Shown piece after piece: positions 1-13,150 of a DNA stretch of 64,000 nucleotides (the stretch's first letter is position 1; the number at the start of each line of letters is the position of its first letter). Where the stretch lies: positions 1,426,001 through 1,490,000 of the forward strand of contig JABWDB010000001.1 of NCBI GenBank assembly GCA_019614645.1, read 5' to 3'. Both the position numbers and the translations under genes were made by a program. This stretch comes from Stratiolaelaps scimitus. Its lineage: Eukaryota > Arthropoda > Arachnida > Mesostigmata > Laelapidae. The notes under the pieces were generated by a model, which was not told the DNA's origin, did no database searches, and saw only the letters and a program-made list of their open reading frames with translations.

Positions 1-2700
1 GGGGGGCATAGAGAATGAGAGCGAGGCAAGCAGCCCCTCGGCGGCGGCGGCGTCGCACATCTCACTGGCCCCAGGGAGAGGTTCACTCTCCCGCCGAGGC
101 GAACGCTTGCAGTGAGGCCGAGACAAGAAGCTGGCAGGCTGGAGTTCTTCGTTCGCTAATGGAGTGTGAGGAGGTCCCCGGTGGCTATCTTCCGTTGTGC
201 TCTCTCTCTCTCTCTCTCTGTTTTCTCCAGCCGCTGTGTACATCTCTTCTACCACCGCGCTCCTTACCTCGCTGGTTCTTTCTAGAGGAAGGCCAAGGGG
301 CAGTGTTGCCGGCTGAGACGGCCGGTAGTCGCTACAACGGTCCCGTAGCGACGGCACGGGCGCTGGCTCGTCGGCAAGCATCACCAAATCCGCCGTGAGA
401 ACAGGTCCGGCTGCGGCGACTGCACCCCATAGCAGCTAGCAGATCTCCCACAGTCCTTCGATGCTGCTTGGAACGCGCGCGCGCGCGCCCCGCTAACAAC
501 AACAGCAGCAGCATCAGCGACTAGTGCAGGCAGCCGGCAGAGACGCCGTTCTAGGCTTGGACGACCCGTGGTCGTTCGAAGATTTTAGCAGCTGTTCGAA
601 AACCTCCCGGGATCTAGCATCGGACGTATTCTGCTCTATGGCAGAAAGTTCCGCCTCAAATTGCCGAAGTTCGCATTCGCACAATGGAATAGATTGACAA
701 GCTGCGCGCTAAGACTGGACGCAATTGTTGACCTAAGGCACAACGGCAATATGTGGTCTTAATTCGAACTTTGTATTTAGCGAATGAACACAAAATATAG
801 TGCAAATCGTGATTAGCATTCATCACTTGTTTAAACTGCCACTTCGGGATTGGTCAGGAGCTCAGAGGAGCAGACTCGTATCTTGGCTCTTATGTTGGAT
901 GGCATTGACGGTAGATTTTACATTTAGCAAAAATCCGTTCTAAAGTGAGAGTATTCCATAAGAGGACAAATCAAGGGGTACATCATCTACAATACAAATG
1001 AACCCTGTGAGACGTTGACAGTTATTCTGCTCAACGCTTGGCTCAGTGACGAAAAAACTTCCGGGAATCGAGCTAAATCACTATATGTATAACATTGGGC
1101 AAACACGAGCGGCCAAAGCGAGAAAAAAACGAGAACATGAACGCCAATGAAACTACTACTTGAGTTGCGAATTCGATTGAGCACGTATGGAGCGAACGTG
1201 CCTTGCAGAAGGGACTTGCGGCGACGAATCGTCCAGGCGTTGCGACGCCTGTACAATGCGATATTCTTAAGCAGGCCCCCCATTCGCTTATCGTAGACCG
1301 GTTTGTTACGCCGCTGGAGGAATCGGTTACACGTCCCTTCATCGAGAGCGCATAGAGGGCGAATAACTACTCGTTTTGAAAGCTAGCTCTCTTATTCTCC
1401 CAGCAGAGTGGAACACATGGAGAGATAGAGAGGGAATTCGTAGGGGTAATATCGGCGTCGTTTGGCTAAGAAAACATTCCCAGACCCCGTCTCGGAATAA
1501 TGTAGCATCGACACTTGGAATCAACAGAAGAAACACGTGCGCCTGTGGGAGGGCTGAGAGTCATTTTCAGATGCCATTCGAATACTGTTTAAGGGCCGCT
1601 TCACTCGTGGAGAAAAGAGAGGCGAGAGAGCTAGAGATAGCGGGTGGTAGTAGTGGAGACACGAACGAGTGATCTTGAGCGAGAGTAAAGTAGCAGAATG
1701 CTACGTTTACAGGTTACAACGATGAGTGTGGGGATCCGCTTCTCGTAGCTTTCCCACTGTTCCACTGTGAACAGACCTTGTTTTTCGGCGATGACCGGGA
1801 CAGTAGAGCCGCTCGGTCAACTGGATTAGGCGGCCGATGGACGTAGGCATGTGCTTATTTATTAAAAAATATGGCTACACCAAACGACCAGCTGGGTCGA
1901 GTTGGCCGACGTGTTCGATGGAGTGAAACACAGTCAGACAACACAGGAGGAAAGAATAGACGGCACAACAAGCGGATGATGGTTTTGTCAGCTGTATTGC
2001 AAATTGGGGCAATATGTTATATATATATATATAGATATATATATATATATATATATTCCGGAGATACATATATCACCCTGGAAGGTTGTATGACTTGCCA
2101 GATGATATCGGCCTACAGCATCCAGAGAGGCTGGCCACTTCCCATCATCTTGCCAATGGAAAAGGAGCCTGGTCGTAGTGGCCGACTGAAAGCACCAAAA
2201 GCATGATAGGGGAATCAGTTCGAGCGGCTGTGGAGGTGTGGAGATATTCCACAGATGTTCTATAGCTTAAACAGGATGAATGAGGCGACTCGATCTAATG
2301 CTGCCCATCGAAGACTGTTTGTATTGGATTGTATGGATTGGTCGGCACCCAGCACCAGTTAAGTCTTCGTGCATGTGTGACTGATTCCTGCAGGTCGTTT
2401 ATGTCAGCATCCGAAACAGCAGGGTGTACAGCCAATTTAAGAGGCACCGGCTACCAGTAGCCACACAGCATATTGTTATATTAGTTATTATAGCTAAAAT
2501 ACGTACGACTCCACTTTCGGGAACGACTTACGAATGGCTGGAAACACCTTAGCAATCATAGCACGATCGTGGGCGATGATGGACATCTTATTCTCTAAGT
2601 ACTGAACTCGGAGGTTCACCCTCGTGGTACTTGGAATTTCTTGTTAATACTTGAAAGTACCGATGAGAGTTGCACCTGTCGCCTGAAATATAAAGGGAGC
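1..2700. other. No convincing gene; GC-rich start then mixed DNA
   Basis: The first 550 bases are GC-rich with a TC tract and a GC alternation (475-488). Beyond that I see short frames on both strands without recognisable domains and the TA tract at 2018-2056. Exons of an unseen gene cannot be excluded. Confidence 0.4.
2018..2056. repeat. (TA)n microsatellite
   Basis: Alternating TA with one G interruption at 2034. Confidence 0.9.
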
Positions 2701-2799
2701 TCATCTATTCTACAATACATCTTGAACACGCCTTGTAGATCTCAGATATTCAGCGGTCCCTGCTGTAGCGCATTCGTGTGATGCTAGCTTATTACTACC

Positions 2800-2965
2800 G
2801 GCCCACTTTCATCGAGATTGGAAGGTGTCTCTGGTGGTGTCCGAGCGTTTGAAGGAAATTTCCTCCTCTCAAAAAAAAGCTTGTTACTACCAGGATTGAT
2901 TTCAACACCGCAACCCTTGAAGAAGTCAGCAATGCAAAAGGGTGTCAGGTCTGGTTAGGTACATC
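2800..2965 (-). mobile_element. Decayed LINE reverse transcriptase fragment
   Basis: Read on the minus strand, one frame gives IADFFKGCGVEINP followed by KLFFERRKFPSNAR. This is the thumb-side pattern of non-LTR retrotransposon reverse transcriptases (W/C-x-x-x-G-L/V-x-I/V-N-P-x-K-T/S-K-L-L-x-F-x-R-R). Only about 50 residues are recognisable, without catalytic motifs. The same FF-x-RR-x-F-x-SNAR string recurs at 32826-33098, so the two are probably the same element family. It is non-functional debris. Confidence 0.5.
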
Positions 2966-3446
2966 TGAGCGTGATGCATTCGTTCCTTGCAGCTGAAGAA
3001 AAGACACGTACGGGGCACGAACGGGTTCGACCCTCATTGTTGCACATTTGCTCTTAGGGATCCGGCTGACGAAGCCATGCAAAATAGCAATACCGTGAAC
3101 TGAGTTACATGTTGGCTGCAAAGAGTCATCGCAAAAACATTTATTTTTCCTATCGTCTCTACATAATGTTGCTGATATATATACTTATGTGTTATCTCTT
3201 GATTCTGTAATATACATATAATACATAGTTACGCTGGGCTCGAAATATTTCGAGGCTTTTTAGAAACGAGTTCTAAGTTTGGCTGGCAATAAGTTTGTCC
3301 AGCCGACAAGGTTATCTTCTTTCAAAAATGCTCTTTAAGTAGCGGTAACAGGGAATCACATAAGTTCAATATTATAATGTGATATATGGTCTGTGCACGA
3401 AATGGTGGAGTTTTACTGCTTCACCCGTTCGTTCTATCTGTCCCTG

Positions 3447-3466
3447 TATATATATATATATATATA
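3447..3466. repeat. (TA)n microsatellite
   Basis: Ten TA units. Confidence 0.85.
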
Positions 3467-3982
3467 GGCAATCCGAAAAGTCCTCCCCCTCCGAGACCTG
3501 AAAATTAGCGAGTACCAGTAGTAGATCTTACTTAGTTATTTAGTGGGGACACAATTGTTTCAGCTTGACTGAGATAGTTACAAGTGTCTGAATTCCTAAA
3601 TACACCTAATCTCTGTTTGGGGTGCGACCTCACAGGGAGTATTGTAGTGAAGAAATATTACAAGGAACTTACAGCTAGTTATGAGGTCGAATAGAAGGAA
3701 GCTTGTGCAGATCATTTTGAAATAGATGAATCGCATCTTCGAGCGCAACACCGGATATACCGGCAATGCCTACCAGGAAATAGCGACGTGTGCGCTGAAC
3801 ACAATACGTAGAGTCATAGGTCCGCCCACCCGCAGTGATCATTCAGAAACTCAGTCGGCTGTTGATCGTTGTCATTAGCATTAGAGAATTGAATCGACCG
3901 TAAAAAATCGCGTCCGCACAGAGAGGTCACGTCCATAGGAGTTTTTGTCGATTTTTGTACACTTATTGATTCGTAGAAACCT

Positions 3983-4063
3983 AGTGTTCTGAAGCAATGT
4001 CGACGGCAGTGCCGTGGACGTTAAATTTTGGCTGAGCGTCATGTCCGGAAAATTTACGGTTTT
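3983..4063 (+). repeat. Dispersed repeat family R1, copy 1
   Basis: The sequence GAAGCAATGTCG, then GTGCCGTGGACGTTAAAT, GGCTGAG and CCGGAAAATTTAC aligns in the same order with copies at 12047-12150 and 23745-23825. It is probably a short non-autonomous transposable element; ends and target duplications are not clear. Confidence 0.5.
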
Positions 4064-5307
4064 TTTTTAGACACCTTGTACTGGCAGGAGCACTACCCTT
4101 GCAGAGCACTCACGGCTCGTACGTTCGTTCTGCCTCGAACACTTTACATAACGTGGCTCATATCTCTATCTGTATATATATATGTCACTGAACTCAACCC
4201 AGCTCATGGACGAACGAAGATTTATCTAAATCGACCATCATAGACATTGTATAATACATTTCGCGTTGAGCTTGCCGCCCCGCCGTTGTCTTACGACACT
4301 GCGGTGGCTAGACGTACATCGGCACGTCAATAATAAAATCAATGTCGCCACGTGCTGATTTACGTTTGCGGTATCACGGCAGGACTCGTTGCTGCTCTCG
4401 ACAGACGAATAGCGGCCGAATTCAAGGGGCAGTTTAGGTGAACGGCGAAGAGCTGTAGGCGTCTCCGTGGTGCGGGTCGGCGTTTCGATGACATTCGACC
4501 GACGGAGATCAGGTGCATCCTCGTCTCAGGGATTCTCTATGTGCTCTTATCGACCCATCTATGTACACCCTACAGCCGTTACTATCGTCTGTTGCTGTTG
4601 TTTTTGTTGACACTGGTGCTGTTACACCGGCTACTCACTGCATGAACACTAAGCGACACCCATACGTACACACACGCGTTGCAAATCCGCGCAGCGGCGA
4701 CAGCAGGGCGAATATGGCCACCTCTCCAGTTCGTCCCTCGCACCTGTGACTCGTAATGTGGGGCGCATGCTTTCCCCATCGATTCTCGAAATTTCAACTA
4801 CACCCGCTAGCCTCAGTCATCCACTGTACGTATACGCCACCCGCACAGGCATATACACCATCGTCCCATGACCGGCCAGCTAAATGACCGATTCGACCAC
4901 TCGTAATTAGACGGACCGGCAATTTGCTGTATTTCTCTATTTATTCCCTCTTCCCAATGCTACCTTTCTACCCTCCATCTACCGTTGTAGATGTCTACTG
5001 CCCCTCTACGATAGGTCCCCTCTCATGCTCGCTAGTAGTTCTGCCATTGATTGGCCTGGCCTGCCCTATCCGCTGGTACGCGTCGTCAATTCGTCGACGC
5101 GTTGATTGCCGCGTCAACATCAATGAGCTGCCGTGTCGGCCTGGCCAGCTCAGTCGCTACAGAGCCACTAGCCAGAACAAGCGCGAATTGTTGACATGCG
5201 AGTGCACCGGTGACGCAGTTTTTGTTCTATGGCTTCCTCTCTGTCTCTATCCTTCTAACACGGGTGCAATAGCTGTCGATCCGCGAATCGGTGTTTTTGT
5301 GGTGTTA

Positions 5308-5391
5308 CTGCTGCTGCTGCTGCTGCTCCGGCAGATTCGGCTGCTCCTGTCGCCGCGGCCGTCGTTGTTGTTGTTATTATTATTATTATTG
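5308..5391 (+). repeat. CTG tract followed by GTT/ATT tract
   Basis: CTG units at 5308-5328, then TTG/TTA units at 5363-5391. They generate long Leu/Cys/Tyr-rich frames that are not genes. Confidence 0.85.
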
Positions 5392-5964
5392 CCCTATCCG
5401 GTGTAGTACTAAGTGGGGAGGGGTAGGAGGCTTTACTCTACAGCCATCATCATCATCACGATCGCATCACAATCCAATAGCATCGATGCGGTTCCACTGC
5501 ACTTCTACACGTTTGCTATCTACCTACCTACCTATCTCTGCTGCTGCTGCTACTTCTGAAGGGAATCGTGAACAGAAGAAGACGAAGAAAATGGAGAAGA
5601 GACACGAGGCAGAAGGAGCGGCAGCAACAGATATCGCCGCGCGGCGTCTACAACGGCAACAGTCATTGCTGCTGTTGCCGAAGAGACTCGAGGACCATCA
5701 GAGGTTTTTGCGGCTGCTGCTGCTGTCGCTGCCGGCGCTGCTGCTCGTGTCCGGCTACTCCTGCGGGTAGTCGTCGGATCGAACGAAAATACGACGACAA
5801 CGAAGGGGAGGAGGGTGCTGCTCATTCCCGGATTCCGCAGTGGCGCCGACTGTCTGGCTCTACACCTGCATCGCTTTGGTCTTTGATGGCAATGGTGTCG
5901 GCGGTTGGTTGCTCGCTCGCTCGTCCGCTCGGTGTGTTCCTGCTGACGATGCATGAGAGCGAGC

Positions 5965-6027
5965 AGACGACCACGACGACGACGACCACGACGACAACAG
6001 CAGCAGCAACAACAACAACGACAACGA
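5965..6027 (+). repeat. Imperfect GAC/CAC/CAA trinucleotide tract
   Basis: Runs of ACG, ACC, CAG and CAA triplets. Long overlapping frames on both strands here result from the repeat. Confidence 0.8.
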
Positions 6028-6419
6028 AGTACTCGAGATGCAGAAGTTGGCCTGTTCGCGCCTGCAGCTTGCAGTCTCAGACAGCACACCACAATAGCGG
6101 GACACCGCTCGACGACGATGCCGCCGCCGACAGCACCGCCAGCGTCGCCGACGTCGTTGTCTTCGGCGGTGGCGGTGGATGCCGTCGTCAGCGCTCACAG
6201 TGGTCCTAGGCAGGGCACGGTCGGTCGCCGCATTCTACGGTAGTCCCCTGCCCTCATGTTGCTGTCTCGCAGCGCGCCGAGCCGCGATCCTCTTGATCTT
6301 CACACCAACGACTCACCGACGCGCAGCCACAACGACATCACATACACACACACACTCGTACATACCGAAAGACCAAAGCAGATCAGCACCAACACCTCCA
6401 CTGGTCGATAGGCGCGCCC

Positions 6420-6482
6420 AACAGCAACAACAACAACAGCGCGAACAACGACGCCGACGGCGACCACAACAACAACAACATG
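6420..6482 (+). repeat. CAA/CAG trinucleotide tract
   Basis: Two CAA runs around 6421-6440 and 6467-6482 separated by CG-rich triplets. Confidence 0.75.
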
Positions 6483-7468
6483 CACAACAGATACAAAAAT
6501 CGAAAGCAATGGACCCGAATCGTAGCACGAGGAGTAGGCGAAGAGAGCACAGAGTCACTTAGATAAAACTACCACGGTAGGCGTTGTAGACACGATAGAG
6601 ATAGATAGAAAGATAGATAGACGGAGCGAATAGAGAGATAGTTGGAGAAGGGCACCTCGTGAGCCCCTAGGAATTTCTTCGGATCCTCTTTCAGACACCT
6701 GTGTGCGCGCGATGACTGTCGTTCCGCGACGCCGGCAAAACGTCACCGATTGTGATACCAGCGATTCTGCGGTTGCTGCGGCGCTTTTTGCTGCCCCGCT
6801 ACTGCTGTCGTGTACCGCGTCGCCGCCGGCCGATCGCGATACGTCGCGCTGAGCAACAGTCAGCCGACTGTTGCGAGAGATAACGGGGGTCTGCCCATCT
6901 CCCGGCAGAGGGCGACAGCAGCAGCAACAACAACAACAAGACAAGTTGCTCCCTGATGTCAGAGGCCAGAGCGGCGCAGGGTAGCGCGCACCCGGATGCA
7001 GAGATCGACATTTGACATTTAAACATCACGATGATGAGAATCGAACGACGGACGAAGATCTTGAACAACAACAACAATCTTTCTTCAGCGCGAGGTGGCT
7101 CGGTCTTCACTAGAGGATGGAGTGGAGATGGCTGGAACTTCATATCATATTATTTTGATGACGATGGAAAACACGACGTAGGTATAAGCTCATAAAGCTC
7201 AACTGTTTCTGCCAATAGCTAAAAAAAAGAGACAACTTTCGCTGTTGAATTGCTGTTGTGTTTCTAACAATGATGATCGCTAATATATTATATATTTATT
7301 TCATTTCAGTCACCTGTGTCAGGTACAGTTTCATATTATAGTACATAATACATATTAGCGAATGAGAACGGATCGATTCGTTCTTTTTTTGGCAATTTCC
7401 ATGATTCGGAGATTATAGCACCAGTCCTGTAGAAATTTGGATCGATTTCCGCCCTCTTCGTTGACCAT

Positions 7469-8062
7469 GTGGTGAGCAACTCCAGCTACGCTGGTTTGGA
7501 GGCAAGCTTAAACCTACCCTTCAAGTCCACTGCGAATAACGGTCTAACGCCCAGCAGGTACAAGTATCTATTCAAAGATGAGCGAGGAAGTTCCAGGGCT
7601 CGCTGCAGAGAGGCAGGCTTTACTCGGTCGAGTTTTTCGAGCTGTGCCTGTGATGGTCGCTCCCAGATAACACTGAATTCTGCATTCACTGCATTCTGTA
7701 GGATGCAAGTAGTGCCACCTTGATTTCGAACAAAAAAGTTGTACATAGTATCGACTCCCTTCGTAAATGACTAGGTGATCGGCATGGAGCAACGTTTTCA
7801 CAAGTCCAGCTCGACGTGGCAAGTTGCTCAGCATCAGCAGCAGGGAGAAAAGCAAGGGGCTCAAACTGTCACCCTGCGCTACACCGGGTGACCGGATGAA
7901 TGGCTCCAGTTGGGCTACTCCATCATCAATACTTACCGAGTTCTCCTGCAACATTGCTCTAGTCAGATGTAACATGTTCTGCGGGACTCCAGCCTGCGCG
8001 AGCTTCACTAGGATTTTATCCCGGAGTGCCGTCTCGAAGGCAGAATTGAAGTTTACGTACAC
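7469..8062 (-). pseudogene. Dead non-LTR retrotransposon reverse transcriptase (LINE), minus strand
   Basis: From 8062 down to about 7570 the minus strand encodes part of a reverse transcriptase palm. It reads YVNFNSAFETALRDKILVKL (motif A region), then GVAQGDSLSPLLFSLLL (motif B), then LLHADHLVIYEGS (motif C). A frame change near 7700 leads into RVKPASLQRALELPRSSLNR and YLYLLGVRPLF (about 7490-7660), typical of the region C-terminal to the RT domain in LINEs. The catalytic acidic residues are damaged: the motif A D is N (VNF), and the motif C A-D-D is A-D-H. With the frame change this is a non-functional fragment lacking its 5' part and endonuclease. Its clade was not determined. Confidence 0.8.
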
Positions 8063-8131
8063 AGCGAACAGAGCTTGTTACGGCCGGCTAACACCCTGAT
8101 GTACCTGATATATGATATAGCAATAACCAGC

Positions 8132-8152
8132 ATATATATATATATATATATA
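8132..8152. repeat. (TA)n microsatellite
   Basis: About ten TA units, directly upstream (in minus-strand sense) of the dead reverse transcriptase at 7469-8062. Confidence 0.85.
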
Positions 8153-9229
8153 AACAATTTCTGTACTTTCACTAAAATGTATACAGCAAATTTTGAAAGC
8201 ATTGCTTCATGAAGCTTCTCTTGAAATGCCACCCCACGATGTGACTGGAGGACAAAAGGCTGCATGATATTTTTGACATGCTTCCTCGCACTTAGAACAT
8301 ACGCAAATGTTGTAGGGGGTATGGAAACTGCCAACAGAAATCACCGACGGCCTGACCAAGTCGACAAATCCAACTGTATCGCTATTTTATAAGAAGGCCA
8401 TCGAGACACAGCCTCGTGGCGCGGTTGTCATGTGCGGCTGCAGCTCTTCCAGTCACTTTCTCTTAGTCATTTGTGTTCCTTGACACCACCGTCGATTGTT
8501 GGTTCCTCTTGCCGCCGGGAGCCTCGTGGAGCCTTTTGTTTAATGGGCCATACCACACCATGTGTTCGGACACTGATCCGAGACTGATGATTCGAAAGCG
8601 AAATGCTACGTACACCATCTGCTGTTGCCTCAGCAGTAGCGTGTCGCTATGGCAGTAGATTTTCACTGTCGTTCGGGCGGGCGAGGCCGGCTGACTCACT
8701 GAACGGACGAGCCTACGAGTACACAGCGAAGGCGCAGCAGGTCGAAGACGCAAATGCCGTCAAGTATTATACTTTGTATAGCCAAGTGACCCGCAGTGTC
8801 AGTGAGGCAGCAGTCGGGTGAACGAGTGCCAAACACGAACGATGTCAGTCTGCTGGACAACAGCAGCAGCAGCTCGCCGGCGGCTCGCTCTGATGTACGC
8901 GTTGCCAACGTTGCCAACCGATAAGGTAGAATATTATTGAGTACTACTATAGCCATACGACCCACTGAACGTCTGTTGTCGCTGTCGTTGTGAGGCGTAG
9001 TTCTGGCGGCTCGAGAACGTAGCTCACGTTGTGCAGGGGAGTGGCCAAGGACGGTGTGGGCTTGCCAGCTCCATTTGCAGCAGCTCCAATTGGTGTCCGT
9101 CTTCCTTTTCTGGGTCTGTGACATCGTGACTCAAGTCGCACGGAGGGTTCCGGCACACGCACATACGAGACATCAGCAGCAGCAGAGGCCGACGACGATG
9201 ATTCAACGATTGCCGACATCGATAGTCGC

Positions 9230-9262
9230 TTGTTGTTGTTGCTGCTGCTGCTGCTGCTGCTT
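9230..9262 (+). repeat. TTG/CTG trinucleotide tract
   Basis: Four TTG units followed by six CTG units. Confidence 0.85.
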
Positions 9263-9759
9263 GCCATCTCGTTGCTTTGCTGTGACCTCGTCGAAGACTA
9301 CAGACGCAGGAATCAAACGCGTGTATTCTCCTTTTCTCGACTTCTTCCACGACCACAACCATTGCCACACTAGCAGTACTATTACTACAACCTGCTCGCT
9401 CATCTTGCAGAGAGTGTATCTGCATATCATTTGCCACCAGGTGGTCGGCGAGAACTCCGAACGAGAACGACGGTACCGGCGCTTCCACGGCTGCTTTTGT
9501 GGTGGCATTTGCTTTGTGCTGCTGCTGCTGCTGTTACCTTGCCTCTCTATCCGTTATACGGCCACACCTTGATCGCACGGCCGCATTCATCCGCCACCCC
9601 GCCGCATACATCCGTGTAGCGATCTGTCTGCCGATCTGACGCGCCGCTGCCATCCAATGATGGTTGCTTAGCTGGATCTACTCAGCCCGTTGAGTTTCGT
9701 ACTTCGATTCTTCTTGCCGGTTACGGCAACGTTCGTGTTCCTTCCCTAATACCCAGCCA

Positions 9760-9762
<3 letters not shown>

Positions 9763-9800
<38 letters not shown>
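9763..9800. repeat. (AT)n microsatellite
   Basis: Eighteen AT units, with one C near the end. Confidence 0.9.
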
Positions 9801-9802
<2 letters not shown>

Positions 9803-11368
9803 CTTAGCGTCTGTCTTACCTGTCTGCCTAGCGACTTGCCCGTTATTCCCTGTGTGACGTTGCTGCTGCTGCTGCTTATCGAACAACGCCGATGTTAGTG
9901 ATGCTGCTGCTGCTGATGAGAGCGAACGAGAAACGCCCGTTTGCTCACGCGCGCTCTCATCTTAAGGCACAAGTCGTTTCGTGGCAAGAAAAGCTACGGA
10001 GGATACCTCGGGGGGGGGGGAAGAGGAGGGGGCGACGCGGAGGGGAATGGAGCCCCTTGGAATGCCGTAGATTTGCCGTTGCCACGGGCGGCCGATCGAC
10101 ACCGTCGCGCTGTGCCCTGTGTTGTCAGTGTGGCCTGATCTACTGCATCCCGACGCTGCGTCCGGATCCGCTCGGCGACGTCGACGCTGCCGGCGCGCAC
10201 ACCTGTGTTACCTTTAAGCCAGTGCAGTCCGCGGCGGCACTGCCAGCCGCATCAGCAGCCAGCGTAGCACCCCGGCAGGCAACGCTCGTAGCCGGAGGCG
10301 GACAGACAAATAGACGCAACGAAAACGCGGTCTCGCTACTGCTGCTGCTGTTGTCGGCGCTAAGCGAACGATAAATCCGTAAGATCATTGCTCTGCTAAG
10401 CGCATTCCAACGGCGGCGGTTCTACCTTCGACGTCGGCTTGGGTAAAATCGAGTGAGTAGTATCGCTATCCCGCACGTCGATTCCAACCGTTACAGCCAT
10501 CTACCTACCTTCGCTATACCTGCTCGTCTATCTATCTGTATGTCTCGCTGGCTGTTGATATAGTCGATGTGGCTCTTCGCCGGCCGGAGCGACGCTACAC
10601 CGCAACATCGACACGGAGGTGTAAGTGTCGCTGCAGCGCGTTTCGTCGAACAACAGCGGGGCCTACGGGGGATGGGGGTGGTCTTGGCACAGTGAGGCTA
10701 CTGCTGCTGCTGTGGTGGCGGTGACGGTGTACCCAGGTGCGCAGGGCTGCTTGCGCGCGCGGCCCGTAGTGAAGTAGTGATTCGGCTGCCGTGACGATGG
10801 AATGTGCCGCTGTCAACCTCTTTTACACAACAACAACAAGAACAACAACCAGCACCGCAGCAACAACAACAACAACGCCATCGAATCACAAAATACTGAG
10901 TTTGTCGCCTACTTGTTATCGGTCGTTCACTTATTGTTGCATAGATTGTTGCTAGAGATCAGGCCGAGTTGTCACGACAGAAATGATTATATAATACTAT
11001 AACAACAATTATAGTAGTTCAGCCGTCGCTTGTTTGCGACGACATAAAGATACTATCGCCCTGTGTATCTACCTATCTAACTGAGTATAGTACCTGATGA
11101 TATGTGTTGTTGTTGTTGCTGTTGTTGGTTGTTGTCGTCGTCGTCGTATAAAAATCAAATCGGCAAAAACAAACGACCAGCGCTAAGTCGAGACCGAGGT
11201 TATCTTGACTTTGACGTGAATGTTATCAGTTGAACAGCCATTGCAACCACCCCCTAACCCCTCTCGCCATACCCCGCTCCGATGTGTGTGTCTTCATTTA
11301 TCCGTTGTTTTATACCTTTTACGTATGACAGTGCGCGGTAGAGCGCTGCTGCTGCTGCTACGACTACT

Positions 11369-11540
11369 GGCGGCGGCGGCGGCGGCGGCGGCGATTGCTC
11401 ATTTCTTGCCTATTATGGGGTTGTTGTTGTTGCTGGTGGTTGTTGTTGTTGGTTGTTGCTATTGTTGGTTGTTGTTGGGGTTGTTCTTGCTGCTTTTGGT
11501 GATGATGATGATAATGATCATAATAACGATAACGACAACG
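11369..11540 (+). repeat. GGC tract then long TTG/GGT/GAT-rich tract
   Basis: Eight GGC units at 11369-11392, then about 120 bases of TTG, GTT and GAT triplets. The Leu/Val-rich hydrophobic frame over it is repeat-derived. Confidence 0.8.
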
Positions 11541-12046
11541 GCTGCTCGTTTTAAACTCGGCACCGAAGCCCTGCTATATCCTGAATGCAGACCGACAAAT
11601 AGACAGAAGCCTTTGCGGCAGTTGCTTTTGAATAAACAAAACTCGTCGCGAACTCCAATGAATCAGTTCGTGACGCTCCTTTGCGGGCTATTGTCGACTC
11701 TCACCCGGTGCCTATCGCCTGCCTGCTTGCTTTCTTGCTGACTGTTTTGCACCGCAGACTGCATTCCAATTGTTGGCCAGATGGCGAAGAACTCAACGCT
11801 ACGCAATGCAATGCCACTCGGGTGTTTGGGATCCATTAGGAGGAACTTCGCTGTTTTTCACTGCCCACAGAAGTTAGTCCCTTCTCTCTCTCTCTCTCTC
11901 TACATATCCTAGTCTAAGTGGAATCGTTCTTTTGGTGGAAGCAACCGGTAAGCACAATGGGTCTTGTTGTCACCGGAACCCAGAGCAGATACAACGAGCG
12001 GAGGGTTGGAAAATCAGATGCAATCAAGCGTCCTTAGGGGCTCTGT

Positions 12047-12150
12047 TTAAGGGCTCCGTCTTATGAGGCAATGCCGAAGATAGTTGTACCGCGGACGGTA
12101 AATGTTTAAGGCTGGCCGAGTACCAGCCCGGAAAATTTACCATTTTACGT
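12047..12150 (+). repeat. Dispersed repeat family R1, copy 2, with hairpin
   Basis: The copy contains TCCGTCTTATGAGGCAATGC, then GTACCGCGGACGGTAAATG, GGCTGGCCGAGTACCAGCC and CCGGAAAATTTACC. Nested inverted repeats are visible: GGTAAAT pairs with ATTTACC, and inside them GGCTGG pairs with CCAGCC. This suits a foldback or MITE-like element. Confidence 0.55.
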
Positions 12151-13124
12151 TGGCTAGTATGATCTTGGTCAGTATAGCAGATAGAATCCACGTACCCTGG
12201 CGTACTGTCCCGAGTGGCACCGGTTAGTTAATGTAAAGAGGACACAAAAGCAACCCCATGACAGGAACGGCGGCGGCGACGGCAGCGACTGGGTGAAGTG
12301 TGGTTGACTGGTCCGATAGTTGCTGTTGCTATTATTACCGGAGCGATCTGTGGCCTAGCCGTGTGTGTGTGTGTTAGGACATCTGCTGAGCATTAGCAGA
12401 TTGCTGACGCCTTGCTAGTCACACAACCATCGCCTCAGACCCCATGGTGAACACTGCATGCTGATGATATTCGTAGGGGTTCTTTAGCGGTTCCTCTATC
12501 CGTCCTTATGGTGTAAGCGGTGGTGATGTCAGCGAGTATGTGTTTGTACGTGTGTATCTACAGGAACAGATAGGGACGGCTGTGTTCAGTAGCGCCAGAA
12601 GCAGCAGTAGCAGCAGCAGCAGCATCAATCGCCATGCAACAGAAACAGCCTCCCTACCGATGTATACGATATATCTACACTTCGATGGGAGACTCTTGAG
12701 AACTACAAACTACAGCCGGCAGGCGGCAACCGCCGACCAGGCCGCAAGTCACCCAGCTAGCTAGTCGTGCCTGCTTGCTAGGCCATGCTGTTCGAAGCAA
12801 GCTGCTGTGTGCGCGTATGCATCTGGGCGCAGGACAAGCTGCCACAGAGCTAGAATAGTCTACTGCTACTCGGAGACTGAGCAAGCGGTGACAGCGCCGG
12901 TGATGCAGACGATGAGAGTTGTGGAGTCGCACGAAGAACAGACAGCAATGGTAGTCAAAGCAGCAGCAGCTGCCGCTACTGCAGGAATGTTTCGGTCAGA
13001 TGGACCAGGAAGTAGTCAGCTCACTCGTCGTTCAACGGTCGAGATCGGAAGTGAACCTGAGGTACGAGGCGATTGAGCGGACGACGGCAGACTTCAGCAG
13101 CAGGAGCAGCAACAACAGCAGAAG

Positions 13125-13150
13125 AGGCGGCGGCGGCGGCGGCGGCGGCA
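13125..13150 (+). repeat. (GGC)n microsatellite
   Basis: About eight GGC units. Confidence 0.9.

Noticed and set aside
3463..4250. Possible mariner-type transposon (short basic-looking peptides in broken frames)
   Set aside because: No matching inverted terminal repeats and no D-D-E/D pattern found; part of it is R1 copy 1.
5550..6562. Several overlapping frames of 100-213 residues on both strands
   Set aside because: They are set by CAG, CTG, ACG and CAA repeats and show only Cys, Arg, Thr, Gln or Leu runs. Frames are equally open on both strands.
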